Positions 43,830 to 54,553 are shown, counted from the first letter of the stretch. The stretch is DNA of 64,000 nt from Crocinitomicaceae bacterium (GCA_016709005.1 JADJEU010000006.1:1-64000), one strand, 5' to 3'. Notes: generated by a model not told the origin, from the sequence alone. Program-made: numbers and translations.

Positions 43830-45524
43830 TTAATTTTTTACAACGCGTTGGGTGGAAATTCCATTTTCAGAGGACAGTGTGAAGAAATAAATTCCGTCTG
43901 CAAAGGCTGAAAGATCAACCGTAATTGATTCTGCCAAAGTGGTTATTAAAACTGGTTCTCCAAGTTGGTTGGTTATAGTTAGCTGGCCGTTTGAGTTTTC
44001 CTGAATTTGCACCGTGAAATTTCCGTTAGACGGGTTTGGATAGATTGAAAAATTCACTAAAGAATTCTCTTCTGTTTCTGCTACTTTGCACGTAACAATA
44101 AATTGTCCCATCATGCCCTCATCTTCATGAGGCAGCATGTGACAATGGTACATGTACTTGCCATCTTCATCACAGAATGTTTCAAATTTTGTAATGAAAG
44201 TTACAGTTTGCATCGGTGGAACCAATACCACATCTTTTCGTCCTTGCATGTTTGCTGGAACTGCTCCTCCGTTAACGTCGGTGATGTAAAACTGAATGTC
44301 GTGAATGTGAAACGGGTGTGAAATAGGTGACTGATTGCTCAGGGTCCAAACTTCAACATCATTTAGAAAAACGGTATCGTTGATCATCATCATATCAAAT
44401 GGTGTGGCATTGATGGTGAAGGGCCCCTGAATGGCGGTTGGCCCCATGTTCACTGGTTCAAAAAGTTTTGTTCTGAAAACATCAGCATCGCTCAATTGCC
44501 ATGGGGTGTTTGTGATTAATGCGGTTGGAATTGTTGTTACTGGTGATGCCGTTTGTGCAACAATTGAAAATTCCATAATTTGAAAATCTGCGCCGTTGAG
44601 TACGTTAGCAAGATAACCTGGAATTGTTTGTCCGGGACCCATGCCTGGTTGGGCTGCGCCATAAGTTCCATTTGGTAATTCAGAAGCGTAACTCATCAAA
44701 GAAATAGTTTGTCCTTCCATGCCGGTAAAATTTACCAATAGTTCGGCACGCTCTCCCGGTGCAAGTTTTAATCGGGTTAATGCAACAGGTGCATTTAATA
44801 ATCCACCGTCAGTTCCAATTTGATAAAAAGTTAAACCTCCTTCAAGACCTAAATTGTAAACACGTTCTGAAGATGCATTTAAGACTCTGAAGCGCACAAC
44901 TTGCGCCGGTGTCGGAAGATAGGCATCGACGGTTCCATTCACTAACATGACACTGTCTGATGCATTATCTACTTCAATTTGTTTGGTTGCGCTGAAACAT
45001 TTTGATTGAATAACCAAAGGAAAATCATCAACATTATATTTTCTGGGTAAATCCAATTCCGCTTCAACCGTGTCGCGTACAATGATTAGTCCTGCTGCTC
45101 CCATGGTTGCGTGCATATTCGTCATCATGTGCATGTGCGGATGATACCAATACATAGCAGCGTGATCACGCACGGTGAATTTTGGATTCCACGTTGTCAT
45201 CATGGGAATTGTCGTGTGTGGTCCGCCATCATTCTCTGTTGCTACATGCAGTCCATGCCAGTGAATGGTTGTTTCTTCCATCAAATCATTGGTGACATTT
45301 AAGCTGACAGAATCGCCTTGATTAAAAATAAGAGTAGGCCCCAGATAGGAAGCATTAACGCCCATTGTGGTGGTTGTAAAACCCGGGTAAAATGTATGAA
45401 AAGTATCTTTTATGTGCAGGTTAAAATCTGTGCCATTCAATGTGTCAGGAATAGCCAATAAATTTTGAGCTTGTACTTTTCCAATAGTGAAAAGTGAAAT
45501 AGAAATTAGTAGAATTTTTTTCAT
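43830..45524 (-). CDS. Secreted multicopper oxidase (laccase/CueO-like) with T9SS sorting tail
   Basis: 564 residues. Signal peptide to residue ~19. Copper sites: HWHGLH (88-93), WYHPHMH (126-132), SHPFHIHDIQFY (~395-407) and YHCHMLPHEDEGMMGQF (~460-475), which together supply the ten His and one Cys for T1, T2 and T3 copper; Met after the last His is the T1 axial ligand. The C-terminal ~80 residues are a type A sorting domain (FSIYPNPSNGNFTVQ...FADGIYFFTL). It probably oxidises Cu(I), Fe(II), Mn(II) or phenolics outside the cell. It shares an operator motif with the DUF2202 gene. Confidence 0.9.
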   Translation of the reverse strand: MKKILLISISLFTIGKVQAQNLLAIPDTLNGTDFNLHIKDTFHTFYPGFTTTTMGVNASYLGPTLIFNQGDSVSLNVTNDLMEETTIHWHGLHVATENDGGPHTTIPMMTTWNPKFTVRDHAAMYWYHPHMHMMTNMHATMGAAGLIIVRDTVEAELDLPRKYNVDDFPLVIQSKCFSATKQIEVDNASDSVMLVNGTVDAYLPTPAQVVRFRVLNASSERVYNLGLEGGLTFYQIGTDGGLLNAPVALTRLKLAPGERAELLVNFTGMEGQTISLMSYASELPNGTYGAAQPGMGPGQTIPGYLANVLNGADFQIMEFSIVAQTASPVTTIPTALITNTPWQLSDADVFRTKLFEPVNMGPTAIQGPFTINATPFDMMMINDTVFLNDVEVWTLSNQSPISHPFHIHDIQFYITDVNGGAVPANMQGRKDVVLVPPMQTVTFITKFETFCDEDGKYMYHCHMLPHEDEGMMGQFIVTCKVAETEENSLVNFSIYPNPSNGNFTVQIQENSNGQLTITNQLGEPVLITTLAESITVDLSAFADGIYFFTLSSENGISTQRVVKN

Positions 45525-45572
45525 AGAAAAAGGAGTAAACGCTAAAACTAAGGCAAAGCTTAAAACTAGAGT

Positions 45573-45587
45573 GTGATGAATGTCACG
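45573..45587. promoter_or_regulatory. Putative Crp/Fnr-type operator upstream of the multicopper oxidase
   Basis: GTGATGAATGTCACG, GTGA-N6-TCAC, 48 bp upstream of the start codon; partner of the site at 43757-43771. Confidence 0.5.
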
Positions 45588-45658
45588 TTACTAATCAATG
45601 AGCTGAAGTGTAGGTGAATAGGGTCTATTTGAACGAGGATTTTTACGCACGAATGAGA

Positions 45659-46789
45659 TTATCCGCCCAAAACAAAATTGATGAGGAAAGGAAATTGTTT
45701 TCCTTTTTTCAATTTTTGAACGCCAAAACAAATCAGCCAAAGGACAAGTGCATGGATTAAATAAAGTCCAAGAAAAACAGGAAAAGTATGCTGTCCGATA
45801 TTGCCAAAAATGGATTCTTCATTGCTGAAAATAGTTGCAATAAAAACCGTGTGTAGAATGTAAACCAACAAGGACGATCTTCCAAAAACAGTGAGCAAAT
45901 TGAGTACGCTATTTTTTTGCAGTTTATACATGAGTGGAATCAGCATCAGAATAAATCCTAAAAAAGTAAAAAGATAAAACAAAGTAGGTGGGTAAAATAA
46001 TTCAGAATAACCTTCACGTGTGAGAAGTGTTTTCCAAAATAGCGCACTCATTTTTGGTTCACTGCTAAAATTTATATTGCTGCTTACGTCTGGCATAAAG
46101 GTCAACCACATGGCAATGCCAAGTGCAAACATAATTCCGCCACCAAGCAGCAAATTTTTATTGAATACTTCAGGTGCTGTTTTGAATTTAAATGAACCCA
46201 CAAACGCACCTAAGAGTGAAACGCCAATCCATGGAAAAAAGGGGAACCATCCTTCATGCAAAAATTGTCGCCAGACGGGAATGGCTTGCGCAGCTGCAAT
46301 GGTCTCGTTAAATGGAACAGCAAGTCCGTTTTCATCCGATAGTCCAACTTCACCTGGTGATAAGGCATAGCCTAAGTAGAATTGAAGTACGGGTGTGACA
46401 GAGAAAATTAAAACAATCAAAATTACCTGAGCAATTCGGGGAAGCTTAATGAAGAAAAAAATCAAGGGCATTCCCAATCCAATAATGTAAAGCACGTCGT
46501 AGGTGATGAAAGGTAGAATGTCCCAAATAAATGTATCAATCAAGGCGGCTACCATAATAGTTGCTGCAGCACGTTTGATATAGTACATCAGTTTATGTGC
46601 TTTGATGGTAGCGGTATAACTCACCATCATTCCGGCTAAAAAAATAAACATGGGTGCTGCCATGCTGCCGTAGATCCGGAAAGCAAACGAATGCGGTTCT
46701 ATAAAATTATAAGGTGCCATATTGGCCGCTATCATAGTGAATATTGCTATTCCTCTGAGTATGTCAACACTTACGTCTCTTTCCTTCAT
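45659..46789 (-). CDS. Acyltransferase-type integral membrane protein (HGSNAT/DUF1624-DUF5009-like)
   Basis: 376 residues from ATG 46789; a TTG start at 46861 would overlap the divergent gene and is rejected. About ten membrane helices. The opening KERDVSVDILRGIAIFTMIAANMAPYNF with DxxRG is the hallmark of heparan-alpha-glucosaminide acetyltransferase-like and YeiB-like membrane acyltransferases. Later loops include MAAPMFIFLAGMMVSYT and FPFFPWIGVSLLGAFVG. It likely moves acyl groups onto envelope glycans. Divergent from the phosphatase at 46854, 64 bp apart. Confidence 0.75.
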   Translation of the reverse strand: MKERDVSVDILRGIAIFTMIAANMAPYNFIEPHSFAFRIYGSMAAPMFIFLAGMMVSYTATIKAHKLMYYIKRAAATIMVAALIDTFIWDILPFITYDVLYIIGLGMPLIFFFIKLPRIAQVILIVLIFSVTPVLQFYLGYALSPGEVGLSDENGLAVPFNETIAAAQAIPVWRQFLHEGWFPFFPWIGVSLLGAFVGSFKFKTAPEVFNKNLLLGGGIMFALGIAMWLTFMPDVSSNINFSSEPKMSALFWKTLLTREGYSELFYPPTLFYLFTFLGFILMLIPLMYKLQKNSVLNLLTVFGRSSLLVYILHTVFIATIFSNEESIFGNIGQHTFPVFLGLYLIHALVLWLICFGVQKLKKGKQFPFLINFVLGG

Positions 46790-46853
46790 GCTGGAAAAGT
46801 AGAAATAATAAAAGAATTCCTTATCATTGTACAGAGGACTTTTTACAGGATCT

Positions 46854-48344
46854 ATGTTCAAATTTTTTACACGTCTGAAACCAAGTCAGAAAATTGTTCT
46901 TACAGTTTTTACGGGCTTACTTGTGCTGTCGACTTATTTTGTGGTCAGCACTTATTTTTCTTTTTTGGATGAAGCAGAAAAAAGTGCACTGAAAAGACTG
47001 GAAGCAATTGCAAACACCATTGCATTCCAAATTGACGGTGATAAGCATGAAATCATTGCTAACCGTTATTCTGAACCAGGCCAATTAACTTCCAATACTG
47101 ATGACACTCTATATTATGAATTGTGGAAGCCACTTAATCATGCACACATTGCAAATAATCTGGAATCTGAAATTGCAACCTTGATTTTGAATGACGACAT
47201 GACCATGGATTATATCATGAATTCGTTGGATAGTCCCTACGTGCGTGATCCTTATGAAGATTATGATCAGGAGTTTTTAGACTTTTATGAAACGGGCGGT
47301 GTTATACATCAATATACGGATGAATTTGGCACCTGGCTCACTGCTTTGAGTCCAATTAAAAATTCAAAAGGTGATGTTGTCGGCATGGTAGAAGTGGATG
47401 CCATGTTTGATGTTTTTATTGCTGAAGCACACGCTAAACTTTTCAGAAATCTCTTAATCACATTTGGTATTTTCTTGTTGATTGGTTGGGTCATTTTGAG
47501 ATTGGTTCGACAGATTGCAAAAGCAGATGAAGAAGCTAAACGAAAAATAGAAGAGTCCAATCAAATCATCTCACAAAAAAACAAAGACATTTTAGATAGT
47601 ATTAATTACGCCCGTAGAATTCAATCTGCAATTCTGGCTCCGCGTGAAGAAATTTTTAGTGTCTTCAAAGATGCCTTTATTCTTTACAAACCAAAGGATA
47701 TCGTCAGCGGTGATTTTTATTATTTCTCCAACGTTGATGGGCACAGCTTGATTGCTGCTGCAGATTGCACCGGCCACGGTGTGCCGGGCGCATTGATGAG
47801 CATGATTGGAAATGATTTACTAAATCACATCACGCGTGAACGAAAAGTAACCAAGCCGAGTGAGGTACTTGATTTACTTCACAAGGGCATTACCAATGTA
47901 TTGAAACAAGATGGAAGAAGTGGTGAAACACGAGACGGAATGGATATTGCGCTTTTGAGTTTTAATCAAAATGATGCTACCAAAATTCAGTATGCAGGTG
48001 CGTATCGTTCGCTGTGTATTGTTCGCAACGGCGAGATGATTGATTACAAAGCGGATAAATTTCCAATTGGAAATGCAAGTATGGAACGCGGCCATTTTAC
48101 CAACAATGAAATCGAAGTGCAAAAAGGTGACATGTGTTATGTTTTTACAGATGGTTATGCCGACCAATTTGGAGGCGATCAAGGTAAAAAATTCATGGTA
48201 AAAAAGTTCCACAAATTATTGATTGAATATTCCACTTTGCCCGTTGATGATCAGGAGCGTTTTCTGGATTCAGCCATTGAAGCATGGCGCGGTGATCATG
48301 AGCAGATTGATGACATTCTAGTGATTGGAATCAGAGTTGGATAA
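46854..48344 (+). CDS. Membrane sensor with SpoIIE-type PP2C phosphatase domain
   Basis: 496 residues from ATG 46854. One helix (~16-38), an extracytoplasmic region (~40-200) that ends ...VVGMVEVDAMFDVFIAE like a Cache-type sensor, a second helix (LLITFGIFLLIGWVILRLV), a coiled coil (AKADEEAKRKIEESNQIISQKNKDILDSINYARRIQSAIL), then the phosphatase with KPKDIVSGDFYYF, DCTGHGVPGALMSMI, GMDIALL and VFTDGYADQFGG. Such proteins dephosphorylate anti-anti-sigma or similar Ser/Thr targets; the STAS partner is not adjacent. Confidence 0.88.
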   Translation: MFKFFTRLKPSQKIVLTVFTGLLVLSTYFVVSTYFSFLDEAEKSALKRLEAIANTIAFQIDGDKHEIIANRYSEPGQLTSNTDDTLYYELWKPLNHAHIANNLESEIATLILNDDMTMDYIMNSLDSPYVRDPYEDYDQEFLDFYETGGVIHQYTDEFGTWLTALSPIKNSKGDVVGMVEVDAMFDVFIAEAHAKLFRNLLITFGIFLLIGWVILRLVRQIAKADEEAKRKIEESNQIISQKNKDILDSINYARRIQSAILAPREEIFSVFKDAFILYKPKDIVSGDFYYFSNVDGHSLIAAADCTGHGVPGALMSMIGNDLLNHITRERKVTKPSEVLDLLHKGITNVLKQDGRSGETRDGMDIALLSFNQNDATKIQYAGAYRSLCIVRNGEMIDYKADKFPIGNASMERGHFTNNEIEVQKGDMCYVFTDGYADQFGGDQGKKFMVKKFHKLLIEYSTLPVDDQERFLDSAIEAWRGDHEQIDDILVIGIRVG

Positions 48345-48356
48345 GCCAAAATCAAA

Positions 48357-50321
48357 TCAATAAACAAGCTGTATCCAGCCAACTAATTTATGATTGGTGG
48401 TTGCAATTTCGACCACATAATAGTAGGTGCCTTGCGGACAAAGTTGTCCGTTACTCATACCATCCCAACGCACATTAACATTGTCATAATTCAGAATGGT
48501 GGCAAGTTCATCTCCCCAGCGTGAGTAGATCGTTACGGTATTTGAATTGCTGTCGAGCCCATCTAAATAGAGGTAGTCATTTTTCAAATCACCGTTAGGA
48601 GAAAAAGCAAGATTTGCGAAAACGGGTGGTTCACAATCATCACTCAAAACTACAAAAACCGTGTCATAGGATTTGCAGTTGTAGGTGTCGTAAATGACTA
48701 CAAAATATTCATTGGTATCTGCATCAGGTGTGACATACAATGTTGAATTGGTGGAAGCAATATTCAACCATTCATAAGTTACTCCACCCGATACTGAAAT
48801 TTGGACGGAATCTCCGGCACAATATTCATGCGGACCGCTCGCAATCCCATTAGATGCTGAATTTAAAAAGACCTGAACAGTGTCATAGTTTATGCAATTG
48901 TATTGATCAAATACTTTCACAATATATAAGCTTGAAGCATCAGTTGGTTGTACATAAATGGATGCGTCATTGGACGAATTGTTTATCCATTCGTAAGATA
49001 TTCCACCCGAAACAGAAATCTGAACTGAATCTCCTTGGCAGATAGTATGTGGTCCGCTTACAATGCCATTGGGTGCAACAAGTTGCTCAACAAAAAATGT
49101 ATAGGTATTATTTGTGACTATCGCATCTCCGCTAATCGCAACAGTGTAATTTTGACTTTGCGTGCTGGAGATATATCCTATATCAATGGTTTCTGTCTGG
49201 CCAGGTTGCATATTTCCTGTCCAATTAAAGTCAAAAAGATTTCCAGATAAATCACTGAGCGAAAATGTAGCGGCTGTGATTGGAGAAGTTCCGTGATTTT
49301 TTGCAACAACAATAATTGACGTTAGGTCACCACTGCAAACGCTGTCTTCACCAACATAGGCTTCTGTTTGCAAATCAGTATTGGCATATGAATTCAAAAT
49401 TACACCAGATGAACCAGTCACCCATGCTTCTCCCGCGCTTACCATCTCCAGACTATAAAGATCTGTTCCTGCACCGCTAATATTCGTTATCCAGGTTGTC
49501 CCACCATCAGAAGTGGATAATATGGTTCCGCCAATACCAGCTATAATGCCATTAAAACTATCATAAAAGACAACCCCTTTAAGTGAAGTTGAAATTCCAC
49601 TATTTTGCGTAATCCAGGTATCACCTCCGTTTTGAGAATGTCGAATCAATCCGTTATCGCCAATAGCCCAAATCATATTTTCATCTAACGCAAAAAAACT
49701 GTTCATATAACCCGGACCACTCCAGATTGTTTTTGGGATCCATGTGTGACCTCCGTCGGATGACTTGTACAGCGTATTATTTGTATTTAAACAATAACCA
49801 TCTGTGGCATTAAAAAATTGAATTTTGAAAACAGAACTTCCTCCACCCGGAGAGGGTACAGAGTCCCAAGTAACACCACCGTCTGTTGTAAAAAGTGTGC
49901 GATCGTTGCGCTGAACCCAACCGTAACTTTCATCAACAAAATGAATGTCATAAGATGGCCCAGTAAAAGGATTTGTGTACTGCATGACCCAGGTTAATCC
50001 TCCGTTTTCTGTTTTATAGACGCTGCCGTAATTGTAGTCCAATACCCAACCTACAAGTGGACTAACAAAGGAAAGACTGTTTAAGGATGTGCCTGTTATA
50101 ACTTGCGGTGACCAAAGAGCACCGCCATTTGTAGTGGATAATATTTTATCAGGATACATCAGCGTAAAGCCATTGTTTCCATCTACAAAATCAACTTTGT
50201 CCATGAACTGGGAAGTGGAACCTGAGTTCTGAGATGACCATACCAATTGTGCATGGCTTGTGCCGGAGAACAAAATGAAGAATATTAAAACAAGGATGGG
50301 ATGACTTGCGCTTGGGTGCAT
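48357..50321 (-). CDS. Secreted YCF48/BNR-repeat beta-propeller protein with CHU_C-type T9SS tail
   Basis: 654 residues with a signal peptide. Residues ~30-310 carry sialidase-like repeats of the form WxxxxSGTxxxLxxVxFxxxxxGxxxGxxGxILxTxDGGxTW, about six or seven blades. Then a CARDB-like segment (~325-415), two matched PKD/Ig-like repeats, GPHTICQGDSVQISVSGGISYEWIN and GPHEYCAGDSVQISVSGGVTYEWLN, and a gliding-motility type C-terminus (FANLAFSPNGDLKNDYLYLDGL...NVTIYSRWGD), i.e. a type B sorting domain. Function: an external structural or adhesive protein, exact role unknown. Confidence 0.85.
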   Translation of the reverse strand: MHPSASHPILVLIFFILFSGTSHAQLVWSSQNSGSTSQFMDKVDFVDGNNGFTLMYPDKILSTTNGGALWSPQVITGTSLNSLSFVSPLVGWVLDYNYGSVYKTENGGLTWVMQYTNPFTGPSYDIHFVDESYGWVQRNDRTLFTTDGGVTWDSVPSPGGGSSVFKIQFFNATDGYCLNTNNTLYKSSDGGHTWIPKTIWSGPGYMNSFFALDENMIWAIGDNGLIRHSQNGGDTWITQNSGISTSLKGVVFYDSFNGIIAGIGGTILSTSDGGTTWITNISGAGTDLYSLEMVSAGEAWVTGSSGVILNSYANTDLQTEAYVGEDSVCSGDLTSIIVVAKNHGTSPITAATFSLSDLSGNLFDFNWTGNMQPGQTETIDIGYISSTQSQNYTVAISGDAIVTNNTYTFFVEQLVAPNGIVSGPHTICQGDSVQISVSGGISYEWINNSSNDASIYVQPTDASSLYIVKVFDQYNCINYDTVQVFLNSASNGIASGPHEYCAGDSVQISVSGGVTYEWLNIASTNSTLYVTPDADTNEYFVVIYDTYNCKSYDTVFVVLSDDCEPPVFANLAFSPNGDLKNDYLYLDGLDSNSNTVTIYSRWGDELATILNYDNVNVRWDGMSNGQLCPQGTYYYVVEIATTNHKLVGWIQLVY

Positions 50322-50522
50322 GGATCAAATATAACAAAGAAAACGCTCGTGCTGATGATGTTGTGTTGATCCGGCTTTAAGCGTTATGCAAAAATAATTT
50401 TTTTAGAAGGGATGTTTTTTTGTCTTCGGCCGGAGATCAGATTTTCGTTTTTTGCTGTGCACATGCCTTGATTAATCTGATTTAGCTGTTTTATTCGGGA
50501 TTGTTATTATATTCAAACCTGA

Positions 50523-53500
50523 ATGAAGAATTTTTCAAAACTCACTCTTCTTTTATTTTTGTTTGTCTCGCTGTCTGCAACTGCTCAGCGAACATTGAAT
50601 TATTCATTCAGACATCTGGGGCAAAGCAATGGTTTTCCTGCAGACAACGTGCGTGCGTTTGAGTTTGATACATTGGGTCAGTTGTGGGCGCTGACTGAAA
50701 AAGGCCTGATGTGTTACAATGGGCACTCCGGAAAATTTTATGGAGTAACGGGAGATCTAAAAGGGCTTCTTCCGGGCACGGCGTACAATCTTTATCTGGA
50801 TTCAAAACACATTCTCTGGATCAGTTATTTGGAAAGTGCCGTGAGTTGTTTTGATCCGGCAACTGAAAAATTCACTCATTTTATTCATGATCCTTCCGAT
50901 GCAACTACGTTTCCGGATGCAACTACGTCACAATTTTTTGAGGATAGCGATGGAAATTTTTGGATCGGAACCTGGGGTGCCGGATTGAATTTACTGGATC
51001 GTTCGAATGGAAAATTTTCACGATATCTGCCAGAGGAAAATAATCCCAACTCACTGCAATCAACGTATGTTACAAACATTACAGAAAAGTCAAAAGGAAA
51101 CTTAATTGTGTCAACCTGGGAAGGGGATGGCAATGAAAATTTCCTCTCGTTTTTTAATGTCCGCGAAAAAGCGTTTACAAAATTTCCAATTGATAATTAC
51201 ACCTGTGAAAGTGAAATTGAATCTATAAAGGTTCGTGAAGCGCTGCGCATTGTGCACTTTGTAGAGATTGATCAACAGCAAAACTGGTGGGTTGGAACTT
51301 ATACTGGCGTCTTTTATGTAGATCATAATGCAAAAACCATTGTCAGAAAAACGGGTTTGGATAAAAATTTACTCGAGTCAAGAGGGCACATTACGTTTGA
51401 TAATGTGCTCGATATTTTATTTGAGACAGAAGACTTGATATGGTTCAGAACAGAAGTAGATGGCATTTTGGTTTTTGACAAAAAAAGGATGAGGTTCGCT
51501 ATTTGAGAAAGAGCATGGAAAACCAGTCCAGTATTTCTGGAAATATCATTCGCGATTTTGAAAAAGACAGGTTTGGTAATATTTGGGTAGCTACAAAATC
51601 AGGTGGTTTGGATGTTTATTGTCCAAGTGAAGGACAGGTAAAAATCATTTCCAACGCGTATCTGCAAGCAGATAAAATGCATTATGCACAAGGTCAGTTT
51701 GCAATAAACTGTATGTTGGTTTCAAACACAAATCCAAATATCATTGTTGGTCATGGCAATGGAGCTTCTCTTTATAACACGCAAACAAGTGAAGTAACTC
51801 GCATTGAAATACGACAGCACTTTTTGGAAGCACTTAAAAAAAATCCGGCACTGGAAAAACATAATCACAACAATCCAAATTTTGTGGGTGTGCTGCATGA
51901 AATTCCGGGAGGATATGTACTAGGCACCTATTGTGGAACCGTAAAATATACAATTGCAACAGGTAAGGTAGATTTCGCCACCATGGAATTGCTGGAGGGC
52001 TTTTATCCCGCAGCATATCATGGAGAAAAAGAGATTTTGTTACTGGGTTCTAAAAAAAACAAAGTTGATTTGGATCATACGGATATGATTTCTTACATCG
52101 GTAAACTAAATACAACAACCTTGACCGATGAGCCTTTACTTTATTTGCCAACAGACATCCGCACCGGTGAAGAAGATAATTATACTGTCTTTGAAGAAAT
52201 TGATTCATCAAATTATTATCTGCGCTTTAATGAAAATTCATTTCTGATATATAACAGCGTTGACAATACGTTTGATACTTACAGTTTTTTGCCTCCCTAT
52301 CAGAACTTCCCGGACTCAACTATCCGGCTTTTGCACATTGATAATTTTGGCATTGTATGGCTTCGCACAACTAATGGTATTTACGCATTTGATTATAAAA
52401 CAAAAGAAATTTTTGACATTCAGCAAAATCTGGATTTAAATCAGGATGATGTCGTGCGATGTTTAGCCAGAGATCAGCAAGGCATCTTGTGGATTGCACT
52501 GAATGCAGATTTGATCCGATACAATCCCAGTACAAAAGAATCGTTCAGATTTAACAGACGGCATGGCTTTGACGCTGGTGGATTCAGTGATCGTTTTATT
52601 CGAAAACACAATCTGGAAGAAGTCGTTATTCCTGCCAATTATGGTTTGCTAATGTTTGATCCAAAACGGATAGTCTATCACACCAGCTCGCCCCAAATGT
52701 ATATCTCTGAAATTGTAATTGGAAAAGATACATTGAGTCAGGATCGTGAAACAGATTTTACCAGACAACGCCAAATATTAAAGCATCATGAAAATTTTAT
52801 TACCATCGAATTTGCTGCAGATTTGCTTTATGCAACGAGTGGAAAAACATATGAATATCGTCTGATAGGTTTGGATTCATCCTGGATTCGCACAACAGGT
52901 CAGAATAAGGTTTCATACACGAACTTGCAGTCTGGTGAATATGAATTTCAGGTACGTTGCATCGATGGCTACATGAATACAAGCAATACGTTGTCGCTTC
53001 AATTTTTTATTGACAAAGCTTTTTGGTTGAAGTGGTGGTTTATTTTACTGGAGATAGTTGTTGGATTAGCTTTGATTTTTATCTACATCAAGTGGCGTGA
53101 AAAGAACTTGCGGAATGCAAAAGTGTATCTTGAAAATGCAGTAGAAATACGTACGCACGAGGTGACGGAAAAAGTGATCGAAATTGAAAATCAAAAAGAA
53201 ATTATCGAGTTAAAAAATAAAGAGCTAACCGATAGTATCAACTACGCAAAGGGAATCCAGAATTCATTGCTTGCAAACAAGGATCTACTGAACGCAAATT
53301 TGCCTGAGCACTGCATATTGTATAAACCGAAAGACATTGTCAGTGGAGATTTTTATTGGGCGGCAAAAGTTAATTCGGCTTTTTATCTTGGCGTTTGCGA
53401 CAGCACGGGTCATGGTGTGCCGGGTGCATTTATGAGCTTGCTAAACATCCGCTATTTGTATGAGGCGGTTGTAGAGAAAAAAATTGACGCGCCAAATATT

Positions 53501-53962
53501 GCGCTGGATTATGTGCGCATGCGTTTGATTGAAAATCTGGCAGTCGATGGAGCCAAAGATGGAATGGATGGTACGCTGATTAAATTTGATAGTGATGCAC
53601 GAAAAATAGTGTACGCGTCCGCTCAAAATCGTCCGGTTTTAATCAGAAATGGCGAGGTAATAAATTTACCGGCAGACAAAATGCCAATTGGCGCCGGGTA
53701 TACACTAGCACCGTTCCAGCCAAATCAAATCGATCTTCAAAAAGACGATGTTTTGTATTTTTTTACCGATGGTTATCCCGATCAGTTTGGTGGACCAAAA
53801 GGCCGAAAATTAAAACAAATTAATCTTGTACAATTTCTTAAATCAATTCATCATCTGCCTATGAAAGAGCAGTTACCATTGATGGAACAACACCTTGCCC
53901 ATTGGAAGGGCGACATTGAGCAGCTGGATGATATTCTGCTTTTTGGAATCAGAATTAAATAA
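50523..53962 (+). CDS. Beta-propeller sensor (Reg_prop/Y_Y_Y) with SpoIIE-type phosphatase, split by a homopolymer frameshift
   Basis: As sequenced there are two frames, 50523-51506 and 51503-53962. Adding one A to the A7 run at ~51479-51486 joins them (VFDKKKDEVRYLRKSMENQ) into one protein of about 1146 residues, the standard architecture. Signal peptide, two-component-type propeller repeats (~30-670, e.g. SDGNFWIGTWGAGLNLLDR, DRFGNIWVATKSGGLDVY, DQQGILWIALNADLIRY), Y_Y_Y domain (FEYRLIGLDSSWIRT-like), one helix (WWFILLEIVVGLALIFIYIKW), coiled coil, and PP2C/SpoIIE with KPKDIVSGDFYWA, DSTGHGVPGAFMSLL, GMDGTLIKF and FFTDGYPDQFGG. It senses an external signal and acts on Ser/Thr phosphoproteins inside the cell. 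Confidence 0.85.
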
Positions 53963-54463
53963 ATGGAAAAGAAAAAGAACGGCGGATGCTGGATTAAGGG
54001 TTTGGTTGTGTTTTTTGTGTTGATGAGTTTGGGCACGGCTGGCGCTGGAGTTTATCTCTTTGTCAAAAACTTCGACCTGAAATTTAATGGCATAAAAACG
54101 CAGGGCGTGTTCATTGAATATGTGCGGTCTGAGACGCAACAAACAAATCGTGATCAGGCCAGATACAATCAGGTGGATATTCATTATTATCCTGTTTTCA
54201 GGTATGAAGTCAATGGAGATTCGATTACCTCACAGATGAATTCTGGGGGTGATGACGCAGTGCTTTTTCCAGGTGATTTGGCTGAGATTGTTTACAGTCC
54301 TTCTGACCCGTCTTACTGCGGATTTGTGGAAGATGTAAATCAGGGAATTATAGTTGCAACACTTTGCACCTTGATGGGACTCGTAGTTTTATTTTTGACG
54401 GTTTATATTACTAAAAATTTTAATAAATTAAAAGCAGATTCTGCTCCGCCAGATGCGGTTTGA
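53963..54463 (+). CDS. DUF3592 membrane protein
   Basis: 166 residues, starting right at the stop of the phosphatase gene (TAA then ATG), so probably co-translated. Two helices (~10-33 and ~125-150) flank an extracytoplasmic domain with GIKTQGVFIEYV, YYPVFRYEVNGDSIT and FPGDLAEIVYSPSDPSYC, the DUF3592 pattern. The function is unknown. Confidence 0.8.
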   Translation: MEKKKNGGCWIKGLVVFFVLMSLGTAGAGVYLFVKNFDLKFNGIKTQGVFIEYVRSETQQTNRDQARYNQVDIHYYPVFRYEVNGDSITSQMNSGGDDAVLFPGDLAEIVYSPSDPSYCGFVEDVNQGIIVATLCTLMGLVVLFLTVYITKNFNKLKADSAPPDAV

Positions 54464-54553
54464 TTTAGTCAGTAAAATATATCTGCTGAATTTGACTCGG
54501 TGAAATTAGGCAGGATCGATTTCTGTTTTCACTTATTTTTTTGATCTCTCTGG

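Noticed and set aside
50523..53962. Two genes (propeller fragment and phosphatase)
   Set aside because: The join at an A7 run restores continuous propeller repeats, and the second frame alone would have no signal peptide.
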